From assembly GCA_947172415.1 (NCBI GenBank), contig OX359190.1, positions 4,836,001 through 4,900,000 on the forward strand: a stretch of 64,000 nt of DNA. The letters run 5' to 3'. This document shows positions 1 through 10,853 of this stretch, in pieces. Source of the stretch: Chondrosia reniformis. Lineage: Eukaryota > Porifera > Demospongiae > Chondrillida > Chondrillidae. Position 1 is the first letter of the stretch; each line of letters opens with the position of its first letter. The translations under genes were made by a program, and so were the position numbers. Below the pieces are notes generated by a model that was not told where the DNA came from, ran no database searches, and saw only the letters and a program-made list of their open reading frames with translations.

Positions 1-75
1 TTTCTATGCTTTTTGTGCCATCCCTACATCTTCACTATTTTTGTAGAAAATTTTTATTGTTCTCTAGTTTCTGTA
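1..75. repeat. End fragment of a long-TIR repeat family
   Basis: The first ~75 bases match the right end of the element at 20093-21310, sharing the block with 'tgccatccctacatcttca' and a following T-rich tract. Only one end lies in the window, so it is either a truncated copy or continues to the left. No coding potential is visible. Confidence 0.6.
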
Positions 76-324
76 CTTTTTATGGAGCATAAGCTAGGAA
101 TTCGTTGTATTTTAAACCACTTTGGTTTTGCAATCTTCGACTGATTATGACGTCATTAAAATGGCGAATTTATTGAGGTCTTGACTCTTGAGCCATGAAA
201 ACTGTCATACTCAATAATAGCGTTATCGCTCTCGCTTCTACAAAAGAATACAGCTCGGAAAATTTAGAGTAATTTCGATTAAGAAGTAGTCCGAAGGCTT
301 ATTTCGTTTTTTAGTTACAGCGGG

Positions 325-371
325 CGAAGAAGATGAAGAAGATGAAGAAGAAGAAGATGAAGAAGAAGAAA
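325..371 (+). repeat. GAA/GAT purine microsatellite
   Basis: A pure-purine run of GAA and GAT triplets. Shorter (GAA)n tracts occur at the equivalent place in family A copies (for example near 2030-2050 on the opposite strand and 33168-33190), so it probably belongs to a related element rather than to a gene. Confidence 0.7.
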
Positions 372-565
372 ACGAAAATGGGAGATTTCAAAGTTCGTTC
401 GTTTACCAACGATACACGGTCGCTTGCCTTCAAGGCCAATTTATAGCATGTTTGTTCTATATTCAACTCTACATAGTCTCGTTTTGGCGATTTTCAGCCT
501 AATTCGGAATTTCGCTCCTATACCAATGTATGAGGAAAACGAAACAACCCGTACCATCCCTACAT

Positions 566-587
566 AGAGAGTACTACCGTACTCTCT
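566..587. repeat. Hairpin at the left border of the satellite array
   Basis: A 9-bp perfect stem (AGAGAGTAC / GTACTCTCT) with a 4-base loop, preceded by CATCCCTACAT. The mirror-image hairpin is at 1794-1815, so the satellite lies between two inverted copies. The same hairpin recurs, slightly mutated, near 2466, 33390 and 35505. Confidence 0.8.
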
Positions 588-589
588 GA

Positions 590-1793
590 TATATATAAAG
601 TATATATCTTATATATCACATATATATGTAAGGTCAAAAGTGTGTGATATATAAATAGAACTTCATTTACAGCATATATTGGAGACCCACGTGACCGATG
701 GTGTTACGGTTGACATCATCTGGATACAGCATACGAGGATGTCCTGGTTCAATACCAGGGTGGGACACCTGAAAAAAGAAAAAATATACATCTTATATAT
801 GTTCTATATATCTTATATCTTATATATATATAGTATATATCTTATATGGATATTATATATCTTATATAATACATATATATGTAAGGTCAAAAGTGTGTGA
901 TATATAAATAGGACTTCATTTACATCATATATTGGGTGACTCACGTGACCGATGGTGTTACGGTTCTGGATAAAGCGTACGAGGATGCCCTGGTTCAATA
1001 CCAAGCTGGGACACCTGAAAAAAGAAAAAAATGTACATCTTATATATGTTCTATATATCTTATATCTTATTATATATATAGTATATATCTTATATCTCAC
1101 ATATATATGTAAGGTCAAAAGTGTGTGATATATAAATATGACTTCATTTATATCATATATTGCGTGACCCACGTGACCGATGGTATTACGGTTCACATCA
1201 TCTGGATACAGCGTACGAGGATGCCCTGGTTCAATACCAGGCTTGGATACCTGAAAAATGAAAAAATATACATCTTATATATGTTCTATATATCTTTTAT
1301 CTTATATACATATATAGTATATATCTTATTTTAATATTATATATGTTATGTATTGCATATATATGGAAGGTCAAAAGTGTGTGATATATAAATAGAACTT
1401 CATTTGCAACATATATTGGAGACTCACGTGACCGATGGTGTTACGATTGACATCATCTGCAAACAGCATACGATTATACCCTGGTTCAATACCAGGCTGG
1501 GACACCTGAAAAAAGAAAAAATATACATCTTATATATGTTCTATATATCTTATATCTTTAATATATATAGTATATATCTTATATATGACATATATATAAG
1601 GTCAAAAGTGTGTGATATATAAATAGGACTTTATTTTCATCATATATTGGTTGACCCACGTGACCGATGGTGTTACGGTTCAAATCATCTGGATACAGCG
1701 TACGAGGATGCCCTGGTTCAATACCAGGTTGGGACGCCTGAAAAAAGAAAAAATATACATCTTATATATGTTCTATATATCTTATATCTTATC
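590..1793 (+). repeat. Tandem satellite, five ~230-255 bp units with tRNA-like arms
   Basis: Five head-to-tail units. The motif CCTGG-TTCAATA-CCAGG starts at 743, 989, 1225, 1480 and 1712, giving spacings of 246, 236, 255 and 232 bases, which hints at a two-unit higher-order period. Each unit has a conserved ~110-base core beginning near the CACGTGACCG block and an AT-rich, TATAT-laden spacer. The core holds a 5-bp stem with a 7-base TTCAATA loop (T-arm-like; last base pair lost in unit 2) and upstream ACCG-ATGGTGTTA-CGGT, a 4-bp stem with a GG-containing 9-base loop (D-arm-like). The short open frames here repeat with the array and are not genes. Confidence 0.85.
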
Positions 1794-2440
1794 AGAGAGT
1801 ACGGTAGTACTCTCTAAGTAGGGATGACCGAAAAAAAGATGGCCGCCCTATCCAATGTATTATCAATAAACACCTCATAAATCAACAACGATAGGATTTT
1901 CGGTCGCATTCTAGTGTTTGCAGTCATTTTTGCACGCTTTTCTAAACGTCAAAACATGTTTCGATGGTCTACAACCTTCGCAAAGTGGTTAAACTGAAAT
2001 GGGGCAAATTCAGAAATTCCTCATTTCTTCTTCTTTTTCTTCTTCTTTTTTCAAATGAGCTAGCGCTAACATGCGAACTTACGCAGGTACATACAAATAC
2101 TAAATCGTCATGAATGTTACCGAACTAGGGAATTGGCTTCCCTAGATTTCAACGCGCTCCATCTGAAGCGTGTTACTTTTGAATGTTCCAAATTTAGGGC
2201 CACTTCGAATGCCATTTTTTAATTAAGTTTCAAATTCTCTCTATATAAAATGAGTAACTCGAGTTAGAAATATTTGTTGTTCTGCGACACCCGCGATCGA
2301 ATTTCTTAGTCGCTAGGGCCCATATACAGTCGTATTCTTAACGATTTTGGACTCTTTAATATCCAAAACTGAATGTTAAAGAACAGTAGAAAACTTATTT
2401 GACAAATTTGGGATCTTTTCGGACGCCATTGTTTAATTTA
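1794..2440 (-). mobile_element. Family A miniature element, body only
   Basis: Reading the minus strand, this matches the body of the most complete family A copy (52581-53660): the 'gcgccattcgaa' type block, a CAAGT/ACTTG inverted-repeat module, the 'ccctagttcgg' block, a (GAA)n tract, and an end of CGGTCATCCCTACTTAGAGAG leading into the border hairpin at 1794-1815. It has no open frame and is non-autonomous. Confidence 0.75.
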
Positions 2441-2461
2441 CACATGTACAGTTGATGATTA

Positions 2462-2510
2462 TATCAGAGAATACGTTAGTACTCTCTAAGTAGGGATGGT
2501 CGAAATATGT
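2462..2510. repeat. Isolated family A terminal hairpin
   Basis: A mutated copy of the border hairpin (AGAGAATACGTTAGTACTCTCT) followed by AAGTAGGGATGG. It marks another element end next to the family A copy at 1794-2440. Confidence 0.6.
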
Positions 2511-2719
2511 AACAGAGTATATTATGTAGATGAAATAGGCACACAAACATATACTAAATTTAGGTTTTACAATGTGTGTACTAATACCTAGGAGAGGAGA
2601 CATATAATTAATTTTACAATGTATAATTTGTTGCAAGAAATGTGGTATTTTTTTAATAAATCCAACTTGACAAACACCATCATTACTCTTTCAATGATGA
2701 CAATGACATAATAATTCAA

Positions 2720-2905
2720 TTGCCAAGTACAGTATATACAAATTGCCAAGTACAGTATATACAAATTGCCAAGTACAGTATATACAAATTGCCAAGTACA
2801 ATATATACAAATTGCCAAGTACAGTATATACAAATTGCCAAGTACAGTATATACAAATTGCCAAGTACAGTATATACAAATTGCCAAGTACAGTATATAC
2901 ACAAA
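2720..2905. repeat. 23-bp minisatellite, eight copies
   Basis: Unit 'ttgccaagtacagtatatacaaa' repeats with an exact 23-base period; GCCAAGTACA starts at 2722, 2745, 2768, 2791, 2814, 2837, 2860 and 2883. Only one base differs among copies (2791 unit), indicating recent expansion. Because 23 is not a multiple of three and no stop falls in the unit, open frames arise on both strands; these are artefacts. Confidence 0.95.
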
Positions 2906-3990
2906 AGAAACAAATTTATGCAATATAACAAGTTCAGTTTCAGATAAAAATAAATTAAATTAATTGTATTCCTTCGAACCTAGAGAAAATAAAGCTTACA
3001 TTAATCACTCACTACATGTACATACGTATTTTGGTATAATACATATGCACTAAAGACAGCAGATTTAGGGAAGAACTTATTTGTATCCATTGGCTATCTT
3101 CTCTTCACGTAAAACTATCTCTACATCAGTATTAAATGCAAGAATATCTAAGAAACGTCAAGGACATTTCTCCAACTACACAGTAACCTATATATTTTCT
3201 AAAGTTTCATTTATTTTCCATATGTACGTATCTCCCAATAACCTACACACTACGCAACACCAAATCAATGCTTACCATATTATATACCACACTAAACATT
3301 ACACACTTGTATACGACCGGTCAGTATGGTACGTACAACCAGTTCCTCCTACTCACTAATTAACATTATACAAACATACGCAGTTGAGCTACGTATGTGG
3401 TTCAGGGTATAGGATACAACTTGCTATGTGTCCTTTGTTTTCTTCTGATTTTATAGCCAATATTAACCTGTCCTGTGTCTTGGGGATAAATGTTAAGGAA
3501 GAAAGTGTAGTTGATCTCCTGTGACAATGGAAAAATAACAAAAATGGCTTCTAAAGACCAGTAGACATACTAATTTACGGTGCATTGGAATATGTCAATA
3601 CATTGTGTTAACGTCAAATATGCATAAGCTAGAAATTCCTGACATTGCGTCACTTTGGGAGTGACTACAGAAGCCTACAGTGGCTTAGTCACACTGAATT
3701 AACACTTTATTCATAAATACCTATGCAGATGCTACTATATATGTACATTAGCGTGTTTACAACATTTCATCAAGTTTACAAACTCACTCCAGCATTCTTA
3801 ACTTGTACATTATTGAAGAGCTCATCACATTTAAACATTATATTAGTGGCTCTGTGCTCGTCATCAATATCATTATACCTATATATGTACGAACATACAT
3901 ACACATAACAAGCACATAGTATACATATACATGCATGTATGTATATGTGGCTGATATAACTTATATTACATACAAAAGATCAAGGAGTAG
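2906..3990. other. AT-rich stretch without recognisable gene
   Basis: No open frame resembles a known family and no splice-consistent exon chain is visible. It contains short ATGTATGTATA-type microsatellite sequence around 3930-3955. Confidence 0.5.
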
Positions 3991-3997
3991 ACAGAGG

Positions 3998-4056
3998 CTC
4001 CCAGGGTGAGTGATGAAGGGTGAAATTCCCAGAAACAGCTGTCTGACCCAGTGGAG
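3998..4056 (+). ncRNA. Degenerate hammerhead ribozyme copy
   Basis: Aligned to the intact copy at 48493-48551. The GAAAC-AGCT-GTC block (short helix III and cleavage triplet) and the helix I strand TGACCC are intact, but the first conserved core base is changed (GTGATGA instead of CTGATGA). That base is essential in known hammerheads, so this copy is probably inactive. Confidence 0.6.
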
Positions 4057-4104
4057 AAAGAAGGAGAAGGAGAAAATTCTTGCATCCTCATTCAAGGCTC
4101 TCAC

Positions 4105-4425
4105 TAGGTTTAGATTTCAACGCACTCGATCCGAAGCGTGTTACTTTTGAAGGTGCCAAATTTACGGCCTCTTCGAACACCATTTTTTAATTAAGTTTCC
4201 ATTTTCTGTATATAAAATAAGTAACTCGATTTAAAAAATTGGTGGTACTGCGACCTTGCGATCGTATTATTTAGTCGCTTGGTAGGGCTTGTATACAGTT
4301 CAAATCGTAACGATTATGGAGCCTTTAATATCCTAAACGGAATGTTAAAGAACGGTAGAAAACTCAGTTGACAAATTTGGGGCCTTTCCGGACGCCATTT
4401 TTTTAATTAAGAGCTTGTCGTTATA
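4105..4425 (-). mobile_element. Family A fragment
   Basis: Minus-strand match to family A, including 'aaaatggtgttcgaagagg', the 'acacgcttcgga' block and the 'gttgaaatcta' block. Both termini are missing. Confidence 0.6.
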
Positions 4426-4930
4426 TATCGCTCTGTGGTTGATGTCATCGCCATTTACTTATTAGGAGAAAATGAGTCAGAGTTCAACTTATCGTCTTCT
4501 CCTAAGAGTTTTAATTGTGGTCAATTTACCGACTGTGTTTGCGTCAATACTAGTATTTATTCTGCTTGTTACTTTGTCTTCGTTCTGGAAACATATGGTA
4601 AGGTTATAGCTAATAATATTTGAGGTCAGAAGATGTCTATTAAATATGAGTATATGCAGATAAATTACCTTAGTAGATCTATATTGTAACTTGCACTGTG
4701 TTATTATTTTAAGTTACACATGACATGCAAGTTTAATAAAGAAACTAAGGTAAGTTGACAAATTTGGGGCGTTTTTGATTTGCTTTCATAAAGCTGCTTA
4801 TATGGTGCTAATTCGCTGTTGTCACAAAGTCATAGTGCTGAGGTTGCTCTTCCTACTCAATTCCTGTGTCTAATCATGAGCTTTATAATCATCAGCAATT
4901 CTGTACGACTATATATACACTTGTGTTATT

Positions 4931-4949
4931 GGGGCGCCATAGGCGCCCC
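4931..4949. repeat. Perfect GC hairpin
   Basis: GGGGCGCC-ATA-GGCGCCCC: an 8-bp perfect stem with a 3-base loop in otherwise AT-rich DNA. A related GGGGC/GCCCC hairpin lies at 5269-5285. Their shared core suggests linked parts of one non-autonomous element at about 4930-5330. Confidence 0.7.
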
Positions 4950-4984
4950 TATATTGTTTTCAGAAATTATGTTAACGTATGGCT

Positions 4985-5330
4985 TCCTGTTCGTAGTCTT
5001 GTATATATATATATCTGTCAAAAAATGGCGGACGTGCGCTAGCTTTCGTTTTCTAGCTTAAAATTAGCTTTCTCTTCCTTAGCGTAGAACATTGAACGAA
5101 CGAAATGGACTTAAAAACCACCCTTGCTAATACTATGTAAAGTAAAGCTTGTGCAAAAACGTTTTCTACGAGATATGGCCTTGAAAAATTGACGGCCAAC
5201 AAGAGTCGATCGGAAATCAGTTAACCGGATATCTATAAGAACCAGCCAAGTAGTTCGAGTTTACTTAGGGGCACCTGGCGCCCCACGAGTTTTCTTAAAC
5301 TCGAACTACTTGTACTCTGTTGATTTTGAT
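4985..5330 (+). mobile_element. Non-autonomous repeat, second copy at 33430-33700
   Basis: Shares long near-identical blocks with 33430-33700 (for example 'ctttcgttttctagcttaaa' and 'ttagcgtagaacattg'). Near its end is a 17-bp perfect inverted repeat, 5247-5263 against 5296-5312 (CAAGTAGTTCGAGTTTA). This CAAGTA..TTCGAG module also occurs in family A and near 28005 and 29320. Confidence 0.7.
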
Positions 5331-5486
5331 TATTATTTACTTTGATAAGAAAATTGAAACTGAGTTTGCTACTACTGGTAAGTACATCTATATAAATAAA
5401 CTAAAGAATTCAGCTGATGTGTGATAGACCAATTAGATAGGTATACAAATACTGCCACTAAGCATATACTATAAGTGCAGGTTTGC

Positions 5487-6074
5487 CCTAGTCTGATGAA
5501 ATCAGACCCTTTCATTGTGCAATCACTGCTTCAGTAAGGGTCTGAGGACTCTCGGCCGATTTTCTGTTACAGTTCTCTACATTCCTGGAGAAATTCTGCG
5601 GTCAATTAGTGGTCATCACCTTCCATATTTAGAGAAAGGTATGCTCAGTCAGCTAATGAGCTATTCATACGCTTTGTATTCTAGTAGGCTTTTAACATGC
5701 AATGCGGTCTTCCAAAGCCGTTGGTTATTTCCTTTGCTTGAACGGTCAGGGCATCAAGAGCATAGTCCTTTGATTATGTTGTTGGAAGACTAACAAAGAT
5801 ATCCCTCTTTTGAAGAGCTAAAACTAAAGCCTCTCTTTGTTTATCCTTTAGTTCTATTGTAACACAAAGTTGCGATAGCGCAAAATCGATTCCTCCTACA
5901 AATGGTTTCTCCCCTTGCTGAGCAATTGCAAAACGTATCTATTGACACCTTTGCAACGTAAGGTGGAAGTTTAATTGAGGGCGAATAAGCCCCGCCCCTA
6001 GTGCAACAGAAATCCGGTCGAGAGTCGTCAGACCTTATCACGCAGTCGATAAGGTCTGATTTCATCAGACTAGG
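5487..6074. mobile_element. 588-bp terminal-inverted-repeat element
   Basis: The outer 22 bases CCTAGTCTGATGAAATCAGACC (5487-5508) are perfectly inverted at 6053-6074; the repeat itself folds (TCTGAT-GAA-ATCAGA). Inner bases are also inverted with mismatches, so the arms reach roughly 100 bp. The frames inside (5515-5793 +, 5841-6086 -) have no recognisable protein similarity. This is a miniature element. Confidence 0.75.
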
Positions 6075-7780
6075 TTTGCCCCACAATGCAATGCATTTTC
6101 TAGTTAACCCTCCTTATACCCTCCCATACATTAATGCTTTACCTTTTTAGAAGGCTTTATCTCACTCATCAAGCTATATTTTAGGCTATAATTAGTATTA
6201 TTTTGCTCATAGGAAAATTCTCTATCCATTCCATATTGTGACTTCGAGTTTCCATGGCAACTAATGGATTGTGCAACACAAATTGGCAAAAATGGAGATA
6301 AATTTGGTTTAATATTTTTTGTAGCTTTATTGATTCATCTGTTTATCTTGTTTGTGTTTCAATAAAGTAACCAAGCTACTATCAAATAGAGATATGTCAG
6401 TTTGAAACCATTTTATTCGTTACTGTGTGAGCAATAGCCTATTTACTAAAGCTTACAGGAAAATCGTCTGCAACAAAGTTACTGATACAGGACTCATTTC
6501 TATTATTGCTACTATTATTGCTAATGTCTTTAGTAACCTTTTGTGAAAATTCACCCTGAAAATATTCCAAAATCTTAGCAGTTGTGAAGCATTGGGTGGC
6601 CATTTTTTTCTAACAATACCATATACTTGCAAATATTCACAAGATGAAATTTTTTCGAATTGCCAGCTGAACTTAAATTTCGTGTTTTTATTTTCGTGAA
6701 TGGGGACCTGACTATTTATATTAGTTATATAGCTAATGTATTTGTATTATAAATTATTACAAATGAGAAATGTTTGCAAATTATATATATTGCCAAGATG
6801 ACGTCATTCATGAAAGTCGTGAAAATTTCGTCTTGCGAATATTTCCAAGTACATGGTATTGGCTTGAAGACATTTTTGTTAGTTTACTGCAAGTATACTA
6901 TTATTATATGGAAAGGGTTGGCAATTTGCAGTATCACTTGTTTATAAGGCGGAGTTTGCTGAAATGTATAACAATGCTGGGATTTTACTTTTTATTTGTT
7001 ATCTATACTAATTTTCCTTTAAAATGATGTATAGCAACACTATGTTTGCGTAGCAGGTAAATCTCCAAAAATTATTGAAATTTGTCCTTTTTTAGTACGC
7101 GTAAGGGTACGAGGGTTAATAATTAAGAGCTGACTGTTATATTATTATTATTATTCAGTCTGCCGTTTAATGTCATTGTCATTAAGTTAGCAGTCATTTG
7201 CATACGCTTTTCTAAATAAATATATAAGTAAAGTTAATGACTTTGGCCATTTTTATATTGGTTGACAGCCCCACATGCACTAGCAAGTTTAAATGGAGCC
7301 CCCGTTTGTTGGATTTAGGCCATATGCTGTCAATTTACTTTTGTCACTGTAATAGTGCTGAGCAGGCTTAATTTGTTTCAGATAGGGTCAAACATGTTTG
7401 ATTCCTTTCCAGTTTAATATGCATGTATAAACTTATAGACACAGACTTGGATTTTAGGGCTGTTTTTTCAATTTGTAGTTTTTTGTATTATCAGGTGGAC
7501 TGGGATGGAGTATATTGGGAGAGTCTTTGGTAACTGAATCTTCTAGTATGTCTTTTACTAACATACCATCAAAGAATATAAGTGTGCAACCTATTATAAG
7601 AGAGTATGTGTTTGATTTGTATCTACAACACATGTTAACTTTACATATTTTATACCATTTGACAATGACTACTTGTCAGTGGTTTTATTACTGGCGACAT
7701 TTAAAACATCAGTTATGTTGCCTTTTCTGGTTCTCTGCTTCTACTTGCGGTAAATATGTAGTTCTTTTTTTATCCTTATT
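6075..7780. other. No recognised gene
   Basis: AT-rich, with short open frames (6770-7027, 7515-7784) that have no recognisable domains and no matching splice signals. The 5' end of the Helitron probably lies somewhere in 7100-7780, but I could not define it. Confidence 0.4.
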
Positions 7781-7789
7781 ATAAAAATA

Positions 7790-8194
7790 GTGAATGGTGC
7801 ATATAATCAAAATGTGTTAACATTTAATTATAAAACTCCTTACCAGAGCTCAGTTGGAAAATCTAAACATGTTCAGTTTCCACTGGAGGTTGAGGCAAAT
7901 GTTGCACAATTGCAACCTGTGCATGCTTCCCTCCCTTCTAGAAGCCACCATGGTTTCATGAATGGTAGCTCTGATGTGGAAGGACATATAAAACCAAAAT
8001 TTGAAATCACCAGCAGATGGTGTTTCAAGATCATGTGTTTGGTCTACCTGTTGTACATAGCACTTTTACTCTTGTACCATGGAGATATGGAACAAAATCC
8101 TGGCCCTTTTACCCAAAAGATGAGAAATTTCCAAAAAAAGGTTTTATGCTACAAAAAAAGAATGCATATTAGATCACCGTCAAGATTCATATAG
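7790..8194 (+). pseudogene. Helitron 5' frame with hydrophobic segment and 2A-like motif
   Basis: An open frame of ~134 codons (first codon GTG, so the true start is upstream or lost). Residues 77-96 are strongly hydrophobic (CFKIMCLVYLLYIALLLLY) and run directly into GDMEQNPGP; Asp is encoded at 8084-8086 and the last Pro at 8105-8107. D-x-E-x-N-P-G-P is the signature of 2A ribosome-skipping peptides, normally D(V/I)ExNPGP; here the second residue is Met. Downstream coding continues but changes frame at the A-rich run near 8128. A 2A site would separate a short hydrophobic leader from the Helitron polyprotein, as in some retrotransposons of invertebrates. Confidence 0.7.
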
Positions 8195-8247
8195 TGAAAA
8201 CCTTGTTAAAAGGAAAGCTGATGCTCGTAAGTTATTTTTAATAGAAT

Positions 8248-9525
8248 ATGCTAATAATCCAAAAAAAGAAAATAGCATCAAAGAATCAATATATATACAA
8301 TCCTAAAAAAAAGAAAAACACTAAAATCAAGTACATTTGTTATCCTGACAAGATGAAAGCTATTTCAAGAAACAATTACATGCATTACCCTGAGAAAAAA
8401 AAGGTTGCTTCCAGGTTAAGCTACATGCGTGACCCTGAGAAGAAAAAGGTTGCTTCAAGGGTAAGCTACATGCGTGACCCTGAGAAGAAAAAGGTTGCTT
8501 CAAGGGTAAGCTACATGCGTGACCCTGAGAAGAAAAAGGTTGCTTCCAGGGTAAGCTACATGCGTGACCCTGAGAAGGAAAAGGTTGCTTCCAGGATAAG
8601 CTACATGCGTGACCCTGAGAAGAAAAAGGTTGCTTCCAGGGTAAGCTACATGTGTGACCCTGAGAAGAAAAAGGTTGCTTCCAGGGTAAGCTACATGTGT
8701 GACCCTGAGAAGAAAAAGGTTGCTTCCAAGGTAAGCTACATGTGTGACCCTGAGAAGAAAAAGGTTGCTTCCAGGGTAAGCTACATACAAAACCATGAGC
8801 TTAAGAAAACTTCTTACATTCTTAACCAAAATAGAAACCAGGCAGTTTCTCTTGCAAGGTATTATAGAAATCGTAGCAGGAATATAATATATTTTAAGAA
8901 ATATTATGAACAGCATAAACAAAGTAGGTTATCTTACTTTAGAGGTAGGTATGCCCTAACAGAACCAAATAGTGCTTTACAAGAACTTTATAAAAAGAAA
9001 ATATTTGAAAATATTTTAGCCAATGCTGAAATTTCTAATCAGTTAGTAGTGACTCTTCAAGGAAATCCCAATAAGAGGTCATCTGTACACATAGCTGAAG
9101 TGGCTTGCAACATAGCTTCACAAAATATTATTAGGCAATCCATAGAATTACGTAAAAAACAAAAAAACTTACTTTTCAAAAGTATACAGCATATAAGGAA
9201 CATGGAAATTAGAAATGAACATGACTTTGGTGAGAGTGGTCACACTGCTGCATCTGAACCTTATTTTTATGATGCAGCATACCAAATGAAACATTCCAGA
9301 CCTGTAGTTATGGTAATTAATAAATTTGGTCAATGTGTGAATTCAGGAATACAATTAAATCATGTTACTAATGAAAAAAATATACAAAAATGGAAATGTC
9401 ATGATGAATGTAAAAAATATCACTTAATGAGGTTAATGTTATACTTGCCTTTAGGCAAGCATTTGATGAGCCAATTAGAAAATATTTGCATGTTTGTGAT
9501 GATGGCTGTCCTAGTATACATTTAA
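8248..9525 (+). pseudogene. Helitron N-terminal region with 15-residue basic repeats
   Basis: A 425-codon frame. Residues ~40-180 are about nine near-identical copies of a 15-residue unit of the type SYMRDPEKKKVASRV, with two or three more diverged units before them. Lys/Arg-rich 'xYxxxPEKKKxASR' repeats are a recurring feature at the N-terminus of DUF6570-bearing Helitron proteins, so this supports the assignment. The C-terminal half (GHTAASEPYFYDAAY, WKCHDEC) is paralogous to 15030-15220 in Helitron 2 (WHTASSEPFFYDTTY, WQCIEEC). The frame shifts out near 9430-9490; the continuation, with a CDDGCPSIHL motif, is in another frame. Confidence 0.8.
8371..8790 (+). repeat. 45-bp coding tandem repeat
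   Basis: About nine copies of a 45-base unit with period exactly three times 15, so the reading frame is kept. Copies are 93-100% identical; the last three share a Cys codon (TGT) in place of Arg (CGT), showing block duplication. The opposite-strand frame 8500-8922 is its shadow. Confidence 0.95.
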
Positions 9526-9692
9526 ACACAGAAATCATTTATAATGAATCATGTCATAATCAGTCTCAACATTTGCCCAATTATACTTTATCTGGTCATT
9601 CACTGAGTTGTTATGCTGAAGATGGTAACTGTTTCAGTAAACTCAGAATATTGTGAGCTGCATCTACCCACTACCCTCTTTTAAGAAGTTTT

Positions 9693-10853
9693 TTGAAGTA
9701 TGTTTATGCCACATTAAAAAGCCATAAATCTATATACTACATAGATGCAGCTCTTCAGAACAGTGATCTAAATGGTTTAGTTGAAATCCTTGATATTCAG
9801 GACTTTAAAAGTCTTATTTCTTTAAAAACTGGAAATATTTCAAAAGATTATGAAAATATGGTAACTGAAGGCAACAATGAAGAATTTAGTTTAGAAGCAG
9901 AATTATTTCTGAAACATGCTAAAATATTAACTGAGTTAGACAAGCAGATTAATGTTTTTGCTATCAATGCATGTTGTAGTTGTGAATGTCTCTATCAAAG
10001 AAAGGCTGTAACCAGAGTAAAACTTTCTGATAATCTAGGAGGTGCAGTGTGGTCCAGATTGAGAGATCATATTGCATCTTCTGAATCTGATCAATGTAAT
10101 ATGGAAACAACATTATACATCTGTCATTACTGTAAATCAAAAATTAAAATGAATAGTTTACCACCTCGTTGTGTCATAAATGGATTGCAAACTATTGCAA
10201 TACCACAAGAATTGTTATCACTAGACCCACTAAGCAGTCAGCTTATTCAGCTGGCAAAATGTTATCAAACTATTGTACGATTAGGTACTTATACAGCAAA
10301 AGTACCAATTTATAATTCCCTTAAAGCATGTAAAGGTACAATGTTTTTCCTTCCTCTTCCATGTGAAAAAACTGTAAGCACAATAGATCAGATAAATAAC
10401 TCTGATAAAACAGTTTTGCCAGATCCAGAATTGCATATTATAGTTAATGGTAAGCCTACAAAAGGTAAAATAATGTGGCGAACATTGTTAAGTGTTGACA
10501 ATATTAAAGCTGCTATTAATAAGTTGAAAGAAATCAACTGGTTATACAAAGATATAGAAAATACATCTGTTGATAGGGCCACTAAAGAAATTATGGAAAT
10601 AATTGGTAAAAGTACTAGTAGAATGCTAGTAAAAGCTACTAATAGTGACCTTTCTACATTTCAAATGTATACTATAAGAAATTTAGACAATCGACTATCA
10701 TCAGTCTCTGATATTGAACAATACAAACTTTTAAACATTCAAGACAGTCCTTTGGATAATCGTCAAAGGTATCTTGATGTAATGTGTTTTCCAATACTTT
10801 CCCAACTGGAAAATATGGTCAGTACCATAATCGTGAGATCAAACTATCATTAA
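9693..10853 (+). pseudogene. Helitron DUF6570 region
   Basis: A 386-codon frame. Residues ~90-230 hold paired cysteines (CCSCECLY, CHYCKSK) and the conserved LPPRCVINGL, QLAKCYQTIVRLGTYTAKVP and SLKACKGTMFFLPLP blocks typical of the DUF6570 domain that precedes the Rep domain in many animal Helitrons. The paralogue in Helitron 2 is at 15930-16182. The frame ends in YLDVMCFP, which continues in the next frame as LFPTGKYGQYH at 10800 after loss of one T. Confidence 0.8.

Noticed and set aside
730..765. A genuine tRNA gene in each satellite unit
   Set aside because: T-arm and D-arm resemble a tRNA, but no anticodon arm can be folded and the acceptor stem is imperfect. Kept only as a tRNA-like feature.
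679..1622. Open frames encoding Tyr/Ile-rich peptides
   Set aside because: They repeat with the satellite period, arise from TATAT-rich sequence and have no family similarity.
2720..2905. Regular short direct repeats resembling a CRISPR array or a repeat-protein gene
   Set aside because: The 23-base units abut without spacers and read open in several frames on both strands because the unit has no stops. It is a minisatellite.
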